Assembly: GCA_964383905.1 (NCBI GenBank)
Contig: CAYLJO010000088.1
Location: 1 to 24,660 of the forward strand
Direction of reading: 5' to 3'
DNA length: 24,660 bases
DNA from: CAYLJO01 sp964383905
Lineage (GTDB): Bacteria; Acidobacteriota; Blastocatellia; Pyrinomonadales; Pyrinomonadaceae
Positions 7,592 to 14,656 of this stretch are shown one piece after another. The number at the start of each line of letters is the position of its first letter. Position 1 is the first letter of the stretch. Below the pieces are notes generated by a model, which was not told the DNA's origin, did not search any database, and was given only the letters and a program-made list of their open reading frames with translations. A program made the translations under genes and the position numbers.

Positions 7592-7979
7592 ATCAAAGTT
7601 GGGCTCGGCTCATGTGATCACGAATGAATCCGGTAGCTACGATTGGAATAAGGGGGCTAGTGCTTCGGCTCTCGATAGCAACACTCGTGGGTGGAACCCT
7701 CGGCCTGAATCAATCGTGAGTTACACGGCAAAACCGGCGTGGCCCGGATGGTTCCATTATTGGCTTTGAATGGGAATCTAAATGAGCGACTTAGGCGAAC
7801 TTTTTAGCTGAGAGCGGGAAATCACCCGGGCCGTGCGGCGCGGCCAGCGCTATCGCCCGCGGATCGTCGGCGGTCGATGCTGCCGATACTGTCGGGATAG
7901 TGAAATCAGGCCCTCACAGGAGAAGCGCGCCGGTGAGGCGATAAGAGTTTTTCCCATACCCATCTATCGGAGGAGGTAA
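7592..7979. other. Intergenic stretch after the DUF2252 gene
   Basis: About 390 bases have no supported gene. The stretch holds the second copy of the dispersed repeat (7748-7774). Near 7815-7905 a short frame reads EREITRAVRRGQRYRPR and then a Cys-Cys-x-x-Cys cluster. It has no start or length and I cannot assign it. Confidence 0.35.
7748..7774. repeat. Dispersed intergenic repeat, copy 2
   Basis: This segment reads atggttccattattggcttt followed by gaatggg. It matches the pattern ATRGTTCCANNNTTGGCTTT shared with 2189-2215 and 18374-18400. Confidence 0.5.
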
Positions 7980-8147
7980 ATTAAACGCAGGCTGTTCATC
8001 GCCGCCCTCGCCCTGATTGTGCGGTGCCCAAGATTTTCAAACGGAATTTATCCGCCGGTGACACTTAGGTCACGACAGACCTTCTATACTCCTCGTCAGA
8101 CCCTGTGCTGGTTGAATCCTGAACACCATGGGCCGGTGAAAGAGTAA
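7980..8147 (+). pseudogene. Signal-peptide gene remnant with ATT in place of the start codon
   Basis: A strong Shine-Dalgarno, GGAGGAGGTAA (7969-7979), directly precedes a frame that reads ATT-AAA-CGC-AGG-CTG, i.e. (I/M)KRRLFIAALALIV. This is a textbook signal-peptide n- and h-region with no ATG, GTG or TTG to start it. Beyond residue 14 the translation (RCPRFSNGIYPP...) loses secreted-protein character and stops at 8147 after 55 codons. A +1 shift gives AVPKIFKRN before a stop. I read it as a gene that lost its start codon (ATG to ATT) and its body. Real initiation at ATT, as in infC, is possible but unlikely. Confidence 0.4.
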
Positions 8148-8187
8148 ACTATATCTGGCGTTGGTTCGAGCTCTATCTGTCGCTTCC

Positions 8188-8976
8188 TTACTCTGCTGGC
8201 ACGCTAACGATAACCTCCACAGGGCTCTTGAGGGCTTTGATGATGACGAAAGTAGCGTCATCTGTCGGACGTTCCCCGGCTGTATGCTCAAGGATGTCAG
8301 CGTAGATATAGCTGATCAACTCGCGCGCGCCTAACTGACTGCCCTCACGCGCGATCTGTGCCAGCCGCTGGAGTCCGTACTCACCGCCACTTTTGCCGAC
8401 GGCTTCAGTCACCCCATCGGTGTAGAGCAGCAGGGTCTGTCCCGGTCCAATTCGGAGGAAATACTCATAATATCGCGTGTCCTTGAATAACCCGAGCGGT
8501 AAACCGCCCTGCTCGATGTAATGTGCCATCCCGTCGACATCGATTATTAGCGGCGGGTTATGCCCGGCGTTGGAAAAGGCCAGGGTTTTGTTCGTCAAGT
8601 CAAGCACGCCATATACAGCCGTCACAAATTGATTCTCGTCAGTCGATTCCCACAGCAGATTATTCATCCGCGCCATCGCGACGTTGGTGGCGTAGCCGGT
8701 TTGAATCGCCGAACGTAAGCTCCCCCGCAGAAATGCCATCAACAGGGCCGCCGGGATCCCTTTGCCGGACACGTCCGCGATCACAAATTTAAGTTGGTCC
8801 TCATCAATGCGCACGAAGTCGTAGTAGTCGCCTGAGACTTCTTCGGTCGAATAATTATAGGCCGCGACGTCGAAATCCTTGACCTGTGGTGTGCGCGGAG
8901 GAAGTAAGAATAATTGCACCTGACGGGCGATTTCGAGTTGCCCTACGTCGCATGGTTCTCTGACGCCGACGGTCAA
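8188..8976 (-). CDS. SpoIIE/RsbU-type PP2C serine phosphatase
   Basis: The product is a predicted PPM/PP2C-family serine/threonine phosphatase of the SpoIIE/RsbU class. Such enzymes usually dephosphorylate anti-anti-sigma (STAS) proteins in partner-switching systems. It is essentially a bare catalytic domain of 262 residues. It opens with the linker helix typical of the class (LEIARQVQLFLLPP). The metal-binding acidic motifs follow in order: SGDYYDF (about 48-54), IADVSGKG (about 66-73), NAGHNPP (about 134), LLYTDGVTEA (about 183) and PTDDATF near the C-terminus. The TTG start at 8976 overlaps the kinase stop codon (TTGA), with GAGGGAAGAGGAG just upstream inside the kinase gene, so translational coupling is likely. 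No sensor domain is present; regulation probably comes from the upstream two genes. Its GC content looks clearly lower than theirs. Confidence 0.9.
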   Translation of the reverse strand: MTVGVREPCDVGQLEIARQVQLFLLPPRTPQVKDFDVAAYNYSTEEVSGDYYDFVRIDEDQLKFVIADVSGKGIPAALLMAFLRGSLRSAIQTGYATNVAMARMNNLLWESTDENQFVTAVYGVLDLTNKTLAFSNAGHNPPLIIDVDGMAHYIEQGGLPLGLFKDTRYYEYFLRIGPGQTLLLYTDGVTEAVGKSGGEYGLQRLAQIAREGSQLGARELISYIYADILEHTAGERPTDDATFVIIKALKSPVEVIVSVPAE

Positions 8977-10520
8977 CTCTCCTCTTCCCTCAAAGCAGTC
9001 TTACCGCTTTCCGCTTTCGCTTCCGGCGCCAGCGGCAGGCGGACTTGGAAGCAGGTGTCGCCCGGCTTGGTCTCGAAGCGAACGTGCCCGTGATGCCTGC
9101 GCACGATGCGCGCCACGGCGTCTAGGCCCAAGCCTGTCCCTTCGCCGACCGGCTTCGTCGTGAAGAATGGCTCGAAGATGCGCGTCCGAGCTTCCTCGGG
9201 GATGCCTGCGCCGTTGTCGCGGATTTCGACGAGCACGTCCATCGGCTCCCGCCTGGTGCGAACTTTCAAACGCCCGCCGTCCGGCATCGCGTCCACCGCG
9301 TTATCGATCAGGTTCGTCCACATCTGGTTGAGCTGGCTGCCGTGCGCCGTGATGTGCGGCAGGTCCCCCGCGTACTCGCGCACGACCGTGATGTTTTTCT
9401 TCTTCAGCTTGTGCTTGAGAATGACGAGCGTGTTATCCAGCCCCTTGTGCACGTCCACGTCCCCGACCTGCGCGGTGTCCATGTAGGAATACTCTTTGAT
9501 CGCCGCGACGAGTTCCGAGATGCGACTCGTGCTCGTCCCGATGTCGCACACAAGTTTAGCCGTCTGTAACTGCGCCCCGACGCGGGCGAGCACGTCGCCG
9601 AGCGCCTCGTCCCCGACTTCGCCGCGCAACTTCTCCAAAGCCTTCTCGTCCACGCCCGCCTCGACCAGGGTGTGAGACATCTCCCAGCCGTTTTCGACTT
9701 TGTGTGCTTCGAGCCAGCTGTTCAGCTCCTCCTCCCGGTCACTCTGCGCGAGCGCGTTTATCGGACCCACCGTCTCGGAGCGCGTGAGCGCCGCCTGCTC
9801 GAACTCCGCGATCCGCGTGCGCTGCCCCGGCGTAAGGTGGTGGCGGCAGAGGGCGAGGTCGGCGGCGCGTAAGTTTTCGAGCGTGCCGAGCAGCTCGTTC
9901 GCCGCGCGGCGCGCCGCCGCCGCCGGGTTGTTCAGCTCGTGCGCGAGTCCGGCGGAGAGCTTGCCGAGCGACATGAGCTTGTCCTGCTGCTCGGTCGCCC
10001 TGGTGAATTCGCGCACGCGGTCGCTCATGTTCCACACGAGCCGCTCGTAGAGTTCGGGCATCCGCTGCGACAGTTCGGGGAACAGCCTTACGGGAAAGTG
10101 CAACACGCGCGTCTTCGTCACCGCCCGCCCGGTCGCGGTAAACTCTTTCATGCGCGAGAACGGGAGATAGCCGGTCACTTCCGTCTGTGGATCGCCCGCG
10201 CGTGCGATGTAAACATAGTCATCGAGATTATTCTCGATGCGGCGCGCGTGCGTCTCGCCTTCGAGAAAGACCGTCATCCAGTCTGGCGGGTCGCCTTGGC
10301 GAAAAAGGATGTCACCCGCCTCCAAACGCCGCTCTTTTGACCGCCCGACGAACCAACGCAGTTGTTCTTCCGGGAGGTCGGCGAACATATGGACGCGGCG
10401 CAACGCTTCGACGGTGTCCTCCGGCGCGGCGGCGTTCGAGCGAGGCCCGCCGGCAGTTACTTCCGCCGCCTGGGTCGGCTTGCCGATGCCTTGAACTTCG
10501 GATTCGTTCTGCATCTTCAC
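8973..10520 (-). CDS. Histidine kinase with N-terminal cyclic-nucleotide-binding-like domain
   Basis: This is a predicted soluble sensor histidine kinase of 515 residues. A cNMP-binding-like beta-barrel covers about residues 40-155 (VHMFADLPEEQLRWF... ILFRQGDPPDWMTVFLEGE). The phosphate-binding cassette is atypical: where CAP-like proteins have GE...PRSA, this one has TEVTGYLPFSRMKEFTAT, so cAMP binding is doubtful. The dimerisation/phosphoacceptor motif is SLGKLSAGLAHELNNP with His194. An unusually long helical insert (about 210-345) separates it from the ATPase domain, which shows TNLIDNAVDA (Asn406), DNGAGIP (about 434-440) and GTGLGL (460-465). No transmembrane helices are present. The GTG start (10520) overlaps the stop of the upstream fusion gene; ATG 10514, with AAGGTGG upstream, is an equally good start. 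Its cognate receiver is probably the one in that upstream gene. Confidence 0.92.
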   Translation of the reverse strand: MKMQNESEVQGIGKPTQAAEVTAGGPRSNAAAPEDTVEALRRVHMFADLPEEQLRWFVGRSKERRLEAGDILFRQGDPPDWMTVFLEGETHARRIENNLDDYVYIARAGDPQTEVTGYLPFSRMKEFTATGRAVTKTRVLHFPVRLFPELSQRMPELYERLVWNMSDRVREFTRATEQQDKLMSLGKLSAGLAHELNNPAAAARRAANELLGTLENLRAADLALCRHHLTPGQRTRIAEFEQAALTRSETVGPINALAQSDREEELNSWLEAHKVENGWEMSHTLVEAGVDEKALEKLRGEVGDEALGDVLARVGAQLQTAKLVCDIGTSTSRISELVAAIKEYSYMDTAQVGDVDVHKGLDNTLVILKHKLKKKNITVVREYAGDLPHITAHGSQLNQMWTNLIDNAVDAMPDGGRLKVRTRREPMDVLVEIRDNGAGIPEEARTRIFEPFFTTKPVGEGTGLGLDAVARIVRRHHGHVRFETKPGDTCFQVRLPLAPEAKAESGKTALREEES

Positions 10521-12193
10521 ACCACCTTACTAAGATACTGATGTATGAACGAGACGGCGACCGAGCCCTCGCCGACCCCCGACGCCACGCGCTTGACCGA
10601 GCCTTTCCGCACGTCGCCGACGGCGAAGATGCCCGGCACGCTCGTCTCCAAAAGATATGGATCGCGATCGGCCATCCACCCGCGCGGTCGCCTGCCGTCG
10701 CGCAAGAGGTCGGGGCCCGTCGGGATGAAACCGCGCTCGTCGCGTTCGACTACCGAGCCGAGCCAGTCCGTGTGCGGCGTCGCGCCGATCAGGATGAAGA
10801 GGTAGTTAGCCGGGACGACGTTCGTCTCCCCGCTATCGGCGCAGTGGACCGAGACGGCTTCCAAATGTTCCTCACCGTGTGCTTCGACGACGGAGGAATT
10901 AAATTCGACATGTATGTTCGGCGTCTGGCTGATCTGGTCGATCAGGTACTGCGACATGCTCTTGGCGAGCGAGCGCCCGCGCACGATCATCACGACCCGG
11001 CGCGCGTAGCGCGAGAAGTACATCGCGGCTTGACCGGCGGAGTTCGCGCCGCCGACGACGTACACGTCCTCGTCCTTGCACGAGATCGCCTCGGTCATCG
11101 CCGCGCCGTAATAGACGCCCGCGCCCGTCAGCTTCTCCATGCCCGGCACGTCTAGCGTTCGCCACTGCACGCCCGTCGCGACGAGCAGCGCGTGGCAACT
11201 GATCTCCGTATCGTCGGCGAGCCGTACGAAGCGGTAGGGACCTTCGACCCGCGCCGCCTGTGCTTCCTGCGGCGAAAGTATCTCGACGCCGAAGCGTTTG
11301 GCCTGGACGACGGCGCGGCGCGCCAGGTCTCCGCCCGAGAGCCCCGACGGGAAGCCGAGATAGTTTTCGATGCGCGAAGACATGCCGGCCTGCCCGCCCG
11401 GGGCTTCGCGCTCGATCATCACCGTCTTCAAGCCTTCCGACGCGCCGTAGACGGCGGCCGCCAGCCCGGCGGGACCTCCGCCGACGATCGCCAGATCGTA
11501 AAACTCTTCAGCCGCGCGCGTACTCAAGCCCACACGCGCCGCGACATCCGTCGGCGTCGGCTTGGGCAAGCGCGTGCCGTCGGAGAAGATGACGAGCGGC
11601 AGGTGACGGCGCTCCTCCTCGTCGAGCGACGCGACGAGGCGCTGCACCTCCGCGTCCGAGCCGGCGGCCTCTACGTCGAGCCACTGGTATGGGACGTGGT
11701 TACGGGCGAGAAAGTCTTTGATGTTGTGCGAGGCGGGCGACCAGCGGTTGCCGAGTACTCGGATGCCTTCGAACGGCGGGTGAAAATCGGCTCGCCAGTC
11801 GCCCAGCAGGTCGTCCAGGACCGGGTAGAGATTCTCTTCGGGCGGATCCCAGGGCTTGAGCAGGTAGTGGTTGACGCGCGCCTCGTTAATGGCGCGGATG
11901 GCCGCTTCAGTGTCGGCGTAGGCGGTCAAGAGGACGCGCTTCGCGTCGGGGTAGAGCGCCATGGCTTGCTCCAGAAATTCTACGCCGCTCATCCCCGGCA
12001 TCCTCTGGTCGACGAGAAAGAGCGCGACCGGATTATTCCGCACCTTCAACTCGCGGACGGTCTCGAGCGCCGACGGCCCTGAATCCGCGCGCAGCACGCG
12101 GTATTCACTCGTATACTTGCGCCGCAGGTCGCGCTCGACGGCGCGCAGCACCTCTGCGTCGTCGTCCACTGTTAGTATCGCCGGTTTAGCCAT
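10517..12193 (-). CDS. Response-regulator receiver / glutaredoxin-like / thioredoxin-reductase-like fusion
   Basis: The 558-residue product has three domains. A receiver (about 5-125) carries the acidic pocket Asp10-12, phosphoacceptor Asp62 (VDQRMPG), Thr90 and Lys113. A glutaredoxin-like domain (about 142-222) has WSPAS (151-155) where glutaredoxins have WCPxC. A thioredoxin-reductase-like flavoprotein (about 232-556) follows, with FAD motif GGGPAG (238-243), NAD(P)H motif GGANSAGQ (381-388) and C-terminal FAVGDVRKGSVKRVASGVGEG. The reductase CATC position aligns with GAAM, so both classical disulfide centres appear lost, although Cys372 lies nearby. A standard disulfide-reductase activity is therefore unlikely. 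A flavin- or NAD(P)H-based sensor or oxidoreductase is my inference. Related receiver-reductase fusions next to kinases occur in other bacteria. It is first in the operon, overlapping the kinase start by 4 bases (GTGA). Confidence 0.9.
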   Translation of the reverse strand: MAKPAILTVDDDAEVLRAVERDLRRKYTSEYRVLRADSGPSALETVRELKVRNNPVALFLVDQRMPGMSGVEFLEQAMALYPDAKRVLLTAYADTEAAIRAINEARVNHYLLKPWDPPEENLYPVLDDLLGDWRADFHPPFEGIRVLGNRWSPASHNIKDFLARNHVPYQWLDVEAAGSDAEVQRLVASLDEEERRHLPLVIFSDGTRLPKPTPTDVAARVGLSTRAAEEFYDLAIVGGGPAGLAAAVYGASEGLKTVMIEREAPGGQAGMSSRIENYLGFPSGLSGGDLARRAVVQAKRFGVEILSPQEAQAARVEGPYRFVRLADDTEISCHALLVATGVQWRTLDVPGMEKLTGAGVYYGAAMTEAISCKDEDVYVVGGANSAGQAAMYFSRYARRVVMIVRGRSLAKSMSQYLIDQISQTPNIHVEFNSSVVEAHGEEHLEAVSVHCADSGETNVVPANYLFILIGATPHTDWLGSVVERDERGFIPTGPDLLRDGRRPRGWMADRDPYLLETSVPGIFAVGDVRKGSVKRVASGVGEGSVAVSFIHQYLSKVV

Positions 12194-12376
12194 AATGCAT
12201 CACCAAAACCTCGAAGAGTGTTTGACGTTAAACAAGAGCTGAGACAAAGCTTATCGGCATGATGCTCTCATCCGATCTCTCTGAGCAACTCTCGAAGATG
12301 GTTTCTTCAGCTTTCGGGCAAAGCCTCGATTTCAAGCGCGCGGTGTAGCACGTCCGGCGAAGCCGTGATCGGATCA

Positions 12377-12604
12377 TCATCGGAGCCATGATGAGCCGGT
12401 TGTCCAACTCGATATTCCCGATCCTGATCGGATCAAACAGTGTTCGAATATGATTCCTCCCTTGGTGATTCGATTACCAGGGCAGCACACCTTTAAGCCT
12501 TCGCCGCCGCGCGAGTTGCTCACGGCGACTTCATGCCCCGCCTGGACCAACAGACGCGCTGCCGTCGCCCCGATGTTTCCTGAACCGATGACCCCGATCT
12601 TCAT
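12377..12604 (-). pseudogene. Truncated NADP oxidoreductase, F420-dependent type (N-terminal part)
   Basis: ATG 12604 follows GGGAGA and opens MKIGVIGSGNIGATAARLL, a Rossmann GxGxxG nucleotide-binding fold. This is followed by QAGHEVAVSNSRGGEGL, typical of the coenzyme-F420-dependent NADP oxidoreductase / NAD-binding family (about 200 residues). From about residue 39 (12490) the translation becomes unrelated and ends at 12377. The catalytic and C-terminal parts are missing. The downstream sequence instead holds the head of an old-yellow-enzyme gene in another frame (12378-12440). Confidence 0.6.
12378..12440 (-). pseudogene. N-terminal scrap of an old-yellow-enzyme (NADH:flavin oxidoreductase) gene
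   Basis: In the minus frame starting at 12440 the sequence reads LFDPIRIGNIELDNRLI followed by MAPM. This is the hallmark N-terminus of OYE-family flavin oxidoreductases (LF.PI.IG...L.NR...APM). An AAGGGAGG site precedes it by about 20 bases, followed by ATA-TTC-GAA-CAC (IFEH) in a different frame. The likely MFEH start has therefore lost its ATG and gained a frameshift. Past MAPM the family pattern is lost. A frame reading DPITASPDVLHRALEIEALPES (in part) continues to about 12311 but is unassigned. Confidence 0.55.
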
Positions 12605-12646
12605 CCGCTCATCTCCCTTCTTCAACTCATTAGCCGGCGCGAGCGC

Positions 12647-12862
12647 TCAAGCCCCTGTGCCAAACAGACTCCCGAATCCGCGCGCCGCCTCCGCAACCTT
12701 CTTCCCGCGCAGTTCGCCTATCCAGCCCGTGACAACCGTCACCGCATCTCGCCCGCTCTCGCCTTTGTCACCGGCGAGAGCGGCTCCCTTCTGAGAGGGT
12801 GTCGCTTGAGCCTGACGCCGCTCACCACGCTTGATGACCTTGATCGCTCTTCCGCTGCGCAT
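12647..12862 (-). CDS. Small hypothetical protein between SDR and oxidoreductase remnants
   Basis: ATG 12862 (GTG 12868 is an alternative) lies 24 bases after the SDR stop at 12886, with GAGGTGG about 10 bases upstream. The 71-residue product is basic at its N-terminus (RSGRAIKVIKRGERR), has an Ala/Gly-rich middle, and a C-terminal amphipathic stretch with VVTGWIGEL and FGSLFGTG. It has no signal peptide, membrane helix or motif that I recognise. It lies in line with an SDR remnant upstream and an oxidoreductase remnant downstream, so it may once have been the middle gene of a three-gene redox operon. Confidence 0.4.
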   Translation of the reverse strand: MRSGRAIKVIKRGERRQAQATPSQKGAALAGDKGESGRDAVTVVTGWIGELRGKKVAEAARGFGSLFGTGA

Positions 12863-12885
12863 CAACACTTTTCCACCTCTTCAAT

Positions 12886-13020
12886 TCAAAGCTGTCCCAT
12901 CCCGCCGTCAACGTCAATCTCGACGCCCGTGATAAACGAAGAATCGTCCGAAGCGAGAAAGGCGACCGTTTTGGCGACTTCTTTCGCCGCGCCGAGACGT
13001 TTCATCGGAACCTGCGCGAT
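12886..13020 (-). pseudogene. C-terminal fragment of a short-chain dehydrogenase (SDR)
   Basis: The minus frame from an in-frame TAA (13023-13021) to the TGA at 12886 reads QVPMKRLGAAKEVAKTVAFL, then ASDDSSFITG and VEIDVDGGMGQL. This is the typical end of a classical SDR (P..R.G...E.A....FL.S...S.ITG....DGG). About 200 residues, including the Rossmann TGxxxGIG and the YxxxK active site, are missing upstream. Confidence 0.75.
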
Positions 13021-13127
13021 TTAGCATGGACTTTAGTCGAGCACCGACAACGTGACCCTCACAATGTCTTCCAGCGTCTTGCGATCCTGTGTCGTCGGCT
13101 GGCTCATCACATGGCCCGCCCGTTGCT

Positions 13128-13982
13128 TTATTGCGCACTCACCCAGGTGTTCGACCCCGCCGGCTTCACCGAGACGTCCGAAAAGTAGATCCGCACCGGC
13201 TTGCCATCCGCCGTCCCACGGTGGTCCTCTGAGATCAGCAGTGGGCCCGCCTTCTTGTAGCCCCCCCATGTCGCCACTACCTCACTCGGCTTGGCGCTTC
13301 CCCCGCGGCGGTAGATCATTTCCTCAACCCGGTTGTCAGCCCCGACGAACAGTTCCCAGGTGTCGCCCGGCGTGTAGCCGCCCTCCGCAGGGTACCTCAC
13401 CACGACCCGCCGCGCCGAACCTTTCGCCAGCGGCAGGTTGTGCGTGCCCGTCTCTTCCACTTTGGCACTCCTGTCCCAGGAGAGATGCAGCGGCAAGAGC
13501 AGCCAATACTGATCGTTGACGAAAGCCGGATCGATTTCCTCCTTCACGACAGCGTCCTGGCTGCTCAATTGGGAGCGCAGGTACGTCAGCTTTACGGGCC
13601 GGCCCGCCTTGTCCGGCCCATCGTAGGAGACGCGGTCGGCCTTGGGCTCCCACACCCACGCCCGATGAAGTTTGAGGTCTCCCAGATCAATGTTGAAGGT
13701 GTAGCGGATCCCCTCGATTTGGCCGAACGAATCGAGGCCATAGGTTTTGGCGATTTGTTCTGAGCCGGAACTCCCGGTCGTATCGGTCCCGGCGCCGGTT
13801 GGAGCGGCGCCCGTCCCTGTCGTGCCGGCCCCGCCTGACGTGGTCGTGCCCGCCCCGGTCGCCGCGTTCGACGTGCCATTGATGTTGTTGGTGTTGGTGT
13901 TGCCGTTCGTGCCGGCATCATTGCAGCCGACCCAGCAAGCGGCCACGCCGAGCACGACAACAAGAGCTAAAGATCTGCGCAT
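13128..13982 (-). CDS. Hypothetical lipoprotein with Thr/Gly/Asn-rich linker
   Basis: ATG 13982 is preceded by GGGAGG at a spacing of 8. The N-terminus MRRSLALVVVLGVAAC is a lipoprotein signal with lipobox VAAC (Cys16). Cys20 is less likely because Trp would be at -3. Residues 22-75 are a low-complexity run of Gly, Thr, Asn and Ala with many NTN, GTG and TSG units, probably a flexible tether. Residues 77-284 form a globular domain with Trp-rich strands (HRAWVWEPKADRVSYDGPD, DQYWLLLPLHLSWD, YTPGDTWELFV, VATWGGYKKAG). I cannot assign it to a named family with confidence; beta-rich outer-membrane lipoprotein-like domains of this look are common in Acidobacteriota. It appears monocistronic. The C-terminus is complete. 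Confidence 0.75.
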   Translation of the reverse strand: MRRSLALVVVLGVAACWVGCNDAGTNGNTNTNNINGTSNAATGAGTTTSGGAGTTGTGAAPTGAGTDTTGSSGSEQIAKTYGLDSFGQIEGIRYTFNIDLGDLKLHRAWVWEPKADRVSYDGPDKAGRPVKLTYLRSQLSSQDAVVKEEIDPAFVNDQYWLLLPLHLSWDRSAKVEETGTHNLPLAKGSARRVVVRYPAEGGYTPGDTWELFVGADNRVEEMIYRRGGSAKPSEVVATWGGYKKAGPLLISEDHRGTADGKPVRIYFSDVSVKPAGSNTWVSAQ

Positions 13983-14174
13983 CGAGTAACCTCCCTCACC
14001 CCGAAGGGGTGGCTTCTATAAGGTCTGCGTAGCGCTCTCTGGTATGATCACCGGTGTTGCTGCCCCGTCAGACCGATCCTTCTGTTTATCCGGCCCTGCG
14101 GTTACACCCGTCGGGCGACGGAAACCTGTGATGAAATATTTGCCTCCGAACTATGACGTTGGCTGCGTGGAGCT

Positions 14175-14400
14175 TTAACCCTGGGTGCCATCCTTTCGTC
14201 GTAACCGCCGCAGGGTGAAGGCGTGCCGGACCGGCGCGCCGATGACCCCGATCTTTGTCAAACCGAATTCGCGCCTCATCAGGTCGGCCGCCTTTCGTGC
14301 CAGTTCCCACCAGTCCGCTTTACGGCGAGCGTCATCGCGTACCTCAAACTGACGCTTGTTGATGGATCTAATCCAGTCCTCGGGAGGGCGCCACTTAACG
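14175..14400 (-). pseudogene. Possible nucleotidyltransferase remnant
   Basis: The minus-strand frame reads WIRSINKRQFEVRDDARRKA, then WWELARKAADLMRREFGLTK and IGVIGAPVRHAFTLRR. This recalls the start of MNT-type nucleotidyltransferase domains (helix, then LRREFG...VVVFGSLVR...FT..SDIDL). The GS motif is altered to GAP and the D-x-D motif is absent. The frame ends at 14175. Just upstream, around 14505, an AAGGAGG site precedes ATG-GAG-ACG-GGG-GCG-AAG-TAG, a start followed at once by a stop. This fits decay of the gene start. The assignment is weak and by pattern only. Confidence 0.3.
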
Positions 14401-14656
14401 GCCTCGGCGAGTCCAAAGGTCATGAGGAGCATCCCCGGAACATTCCGGGCCCCGCTACGTCCAGAGATCTGTGGTTTCAAATCTACTTCGCCCCCGTCTC
14501 CATGGCCTGTCCTCCTTGCTGCGGGGTACGCTGGCGGCCGCTCCTTCGTCGCGCAAGCGCTCCGCCAAGCCTCGCGCGGCCATCTCGAACGCGGCCACAT
14601 CCATGCTTTTTCAAGAGCACGCCTATTGACCGAGTACCATGACGTTCCTTTGCGAG

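Noticed and set aside
10187..11155. Long plus-strand ORF of 322 codons
   Set aside because: It is antisense to the GC-rich receiver-reductase and kinase genes. Its translation is Arg/Ala/Asp-rich with no domain, as expected for a shadow of high-GC coding sequence.
11192..12082. Plus-strand ORF of 296 codons
   Set aside because: It is the antisense shadow of the receiver-reductase fusion, with no ribosome binding site and no motif.
13033..13107. Short minus-strand frame MSQPTTQDRKTLEDIVRVTL...
   Set aside because: It has only 24 codons between the lipoprotein gene and the SDR remnant, with no ribosome binding site. It may be another gene scrap but cannot be supported.
14086..14310. Minus-strand 74-codon frame
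   Set aside because: It overlaps the nucleotidyltransferase-like remnant in another frame and shows no motif or start site.
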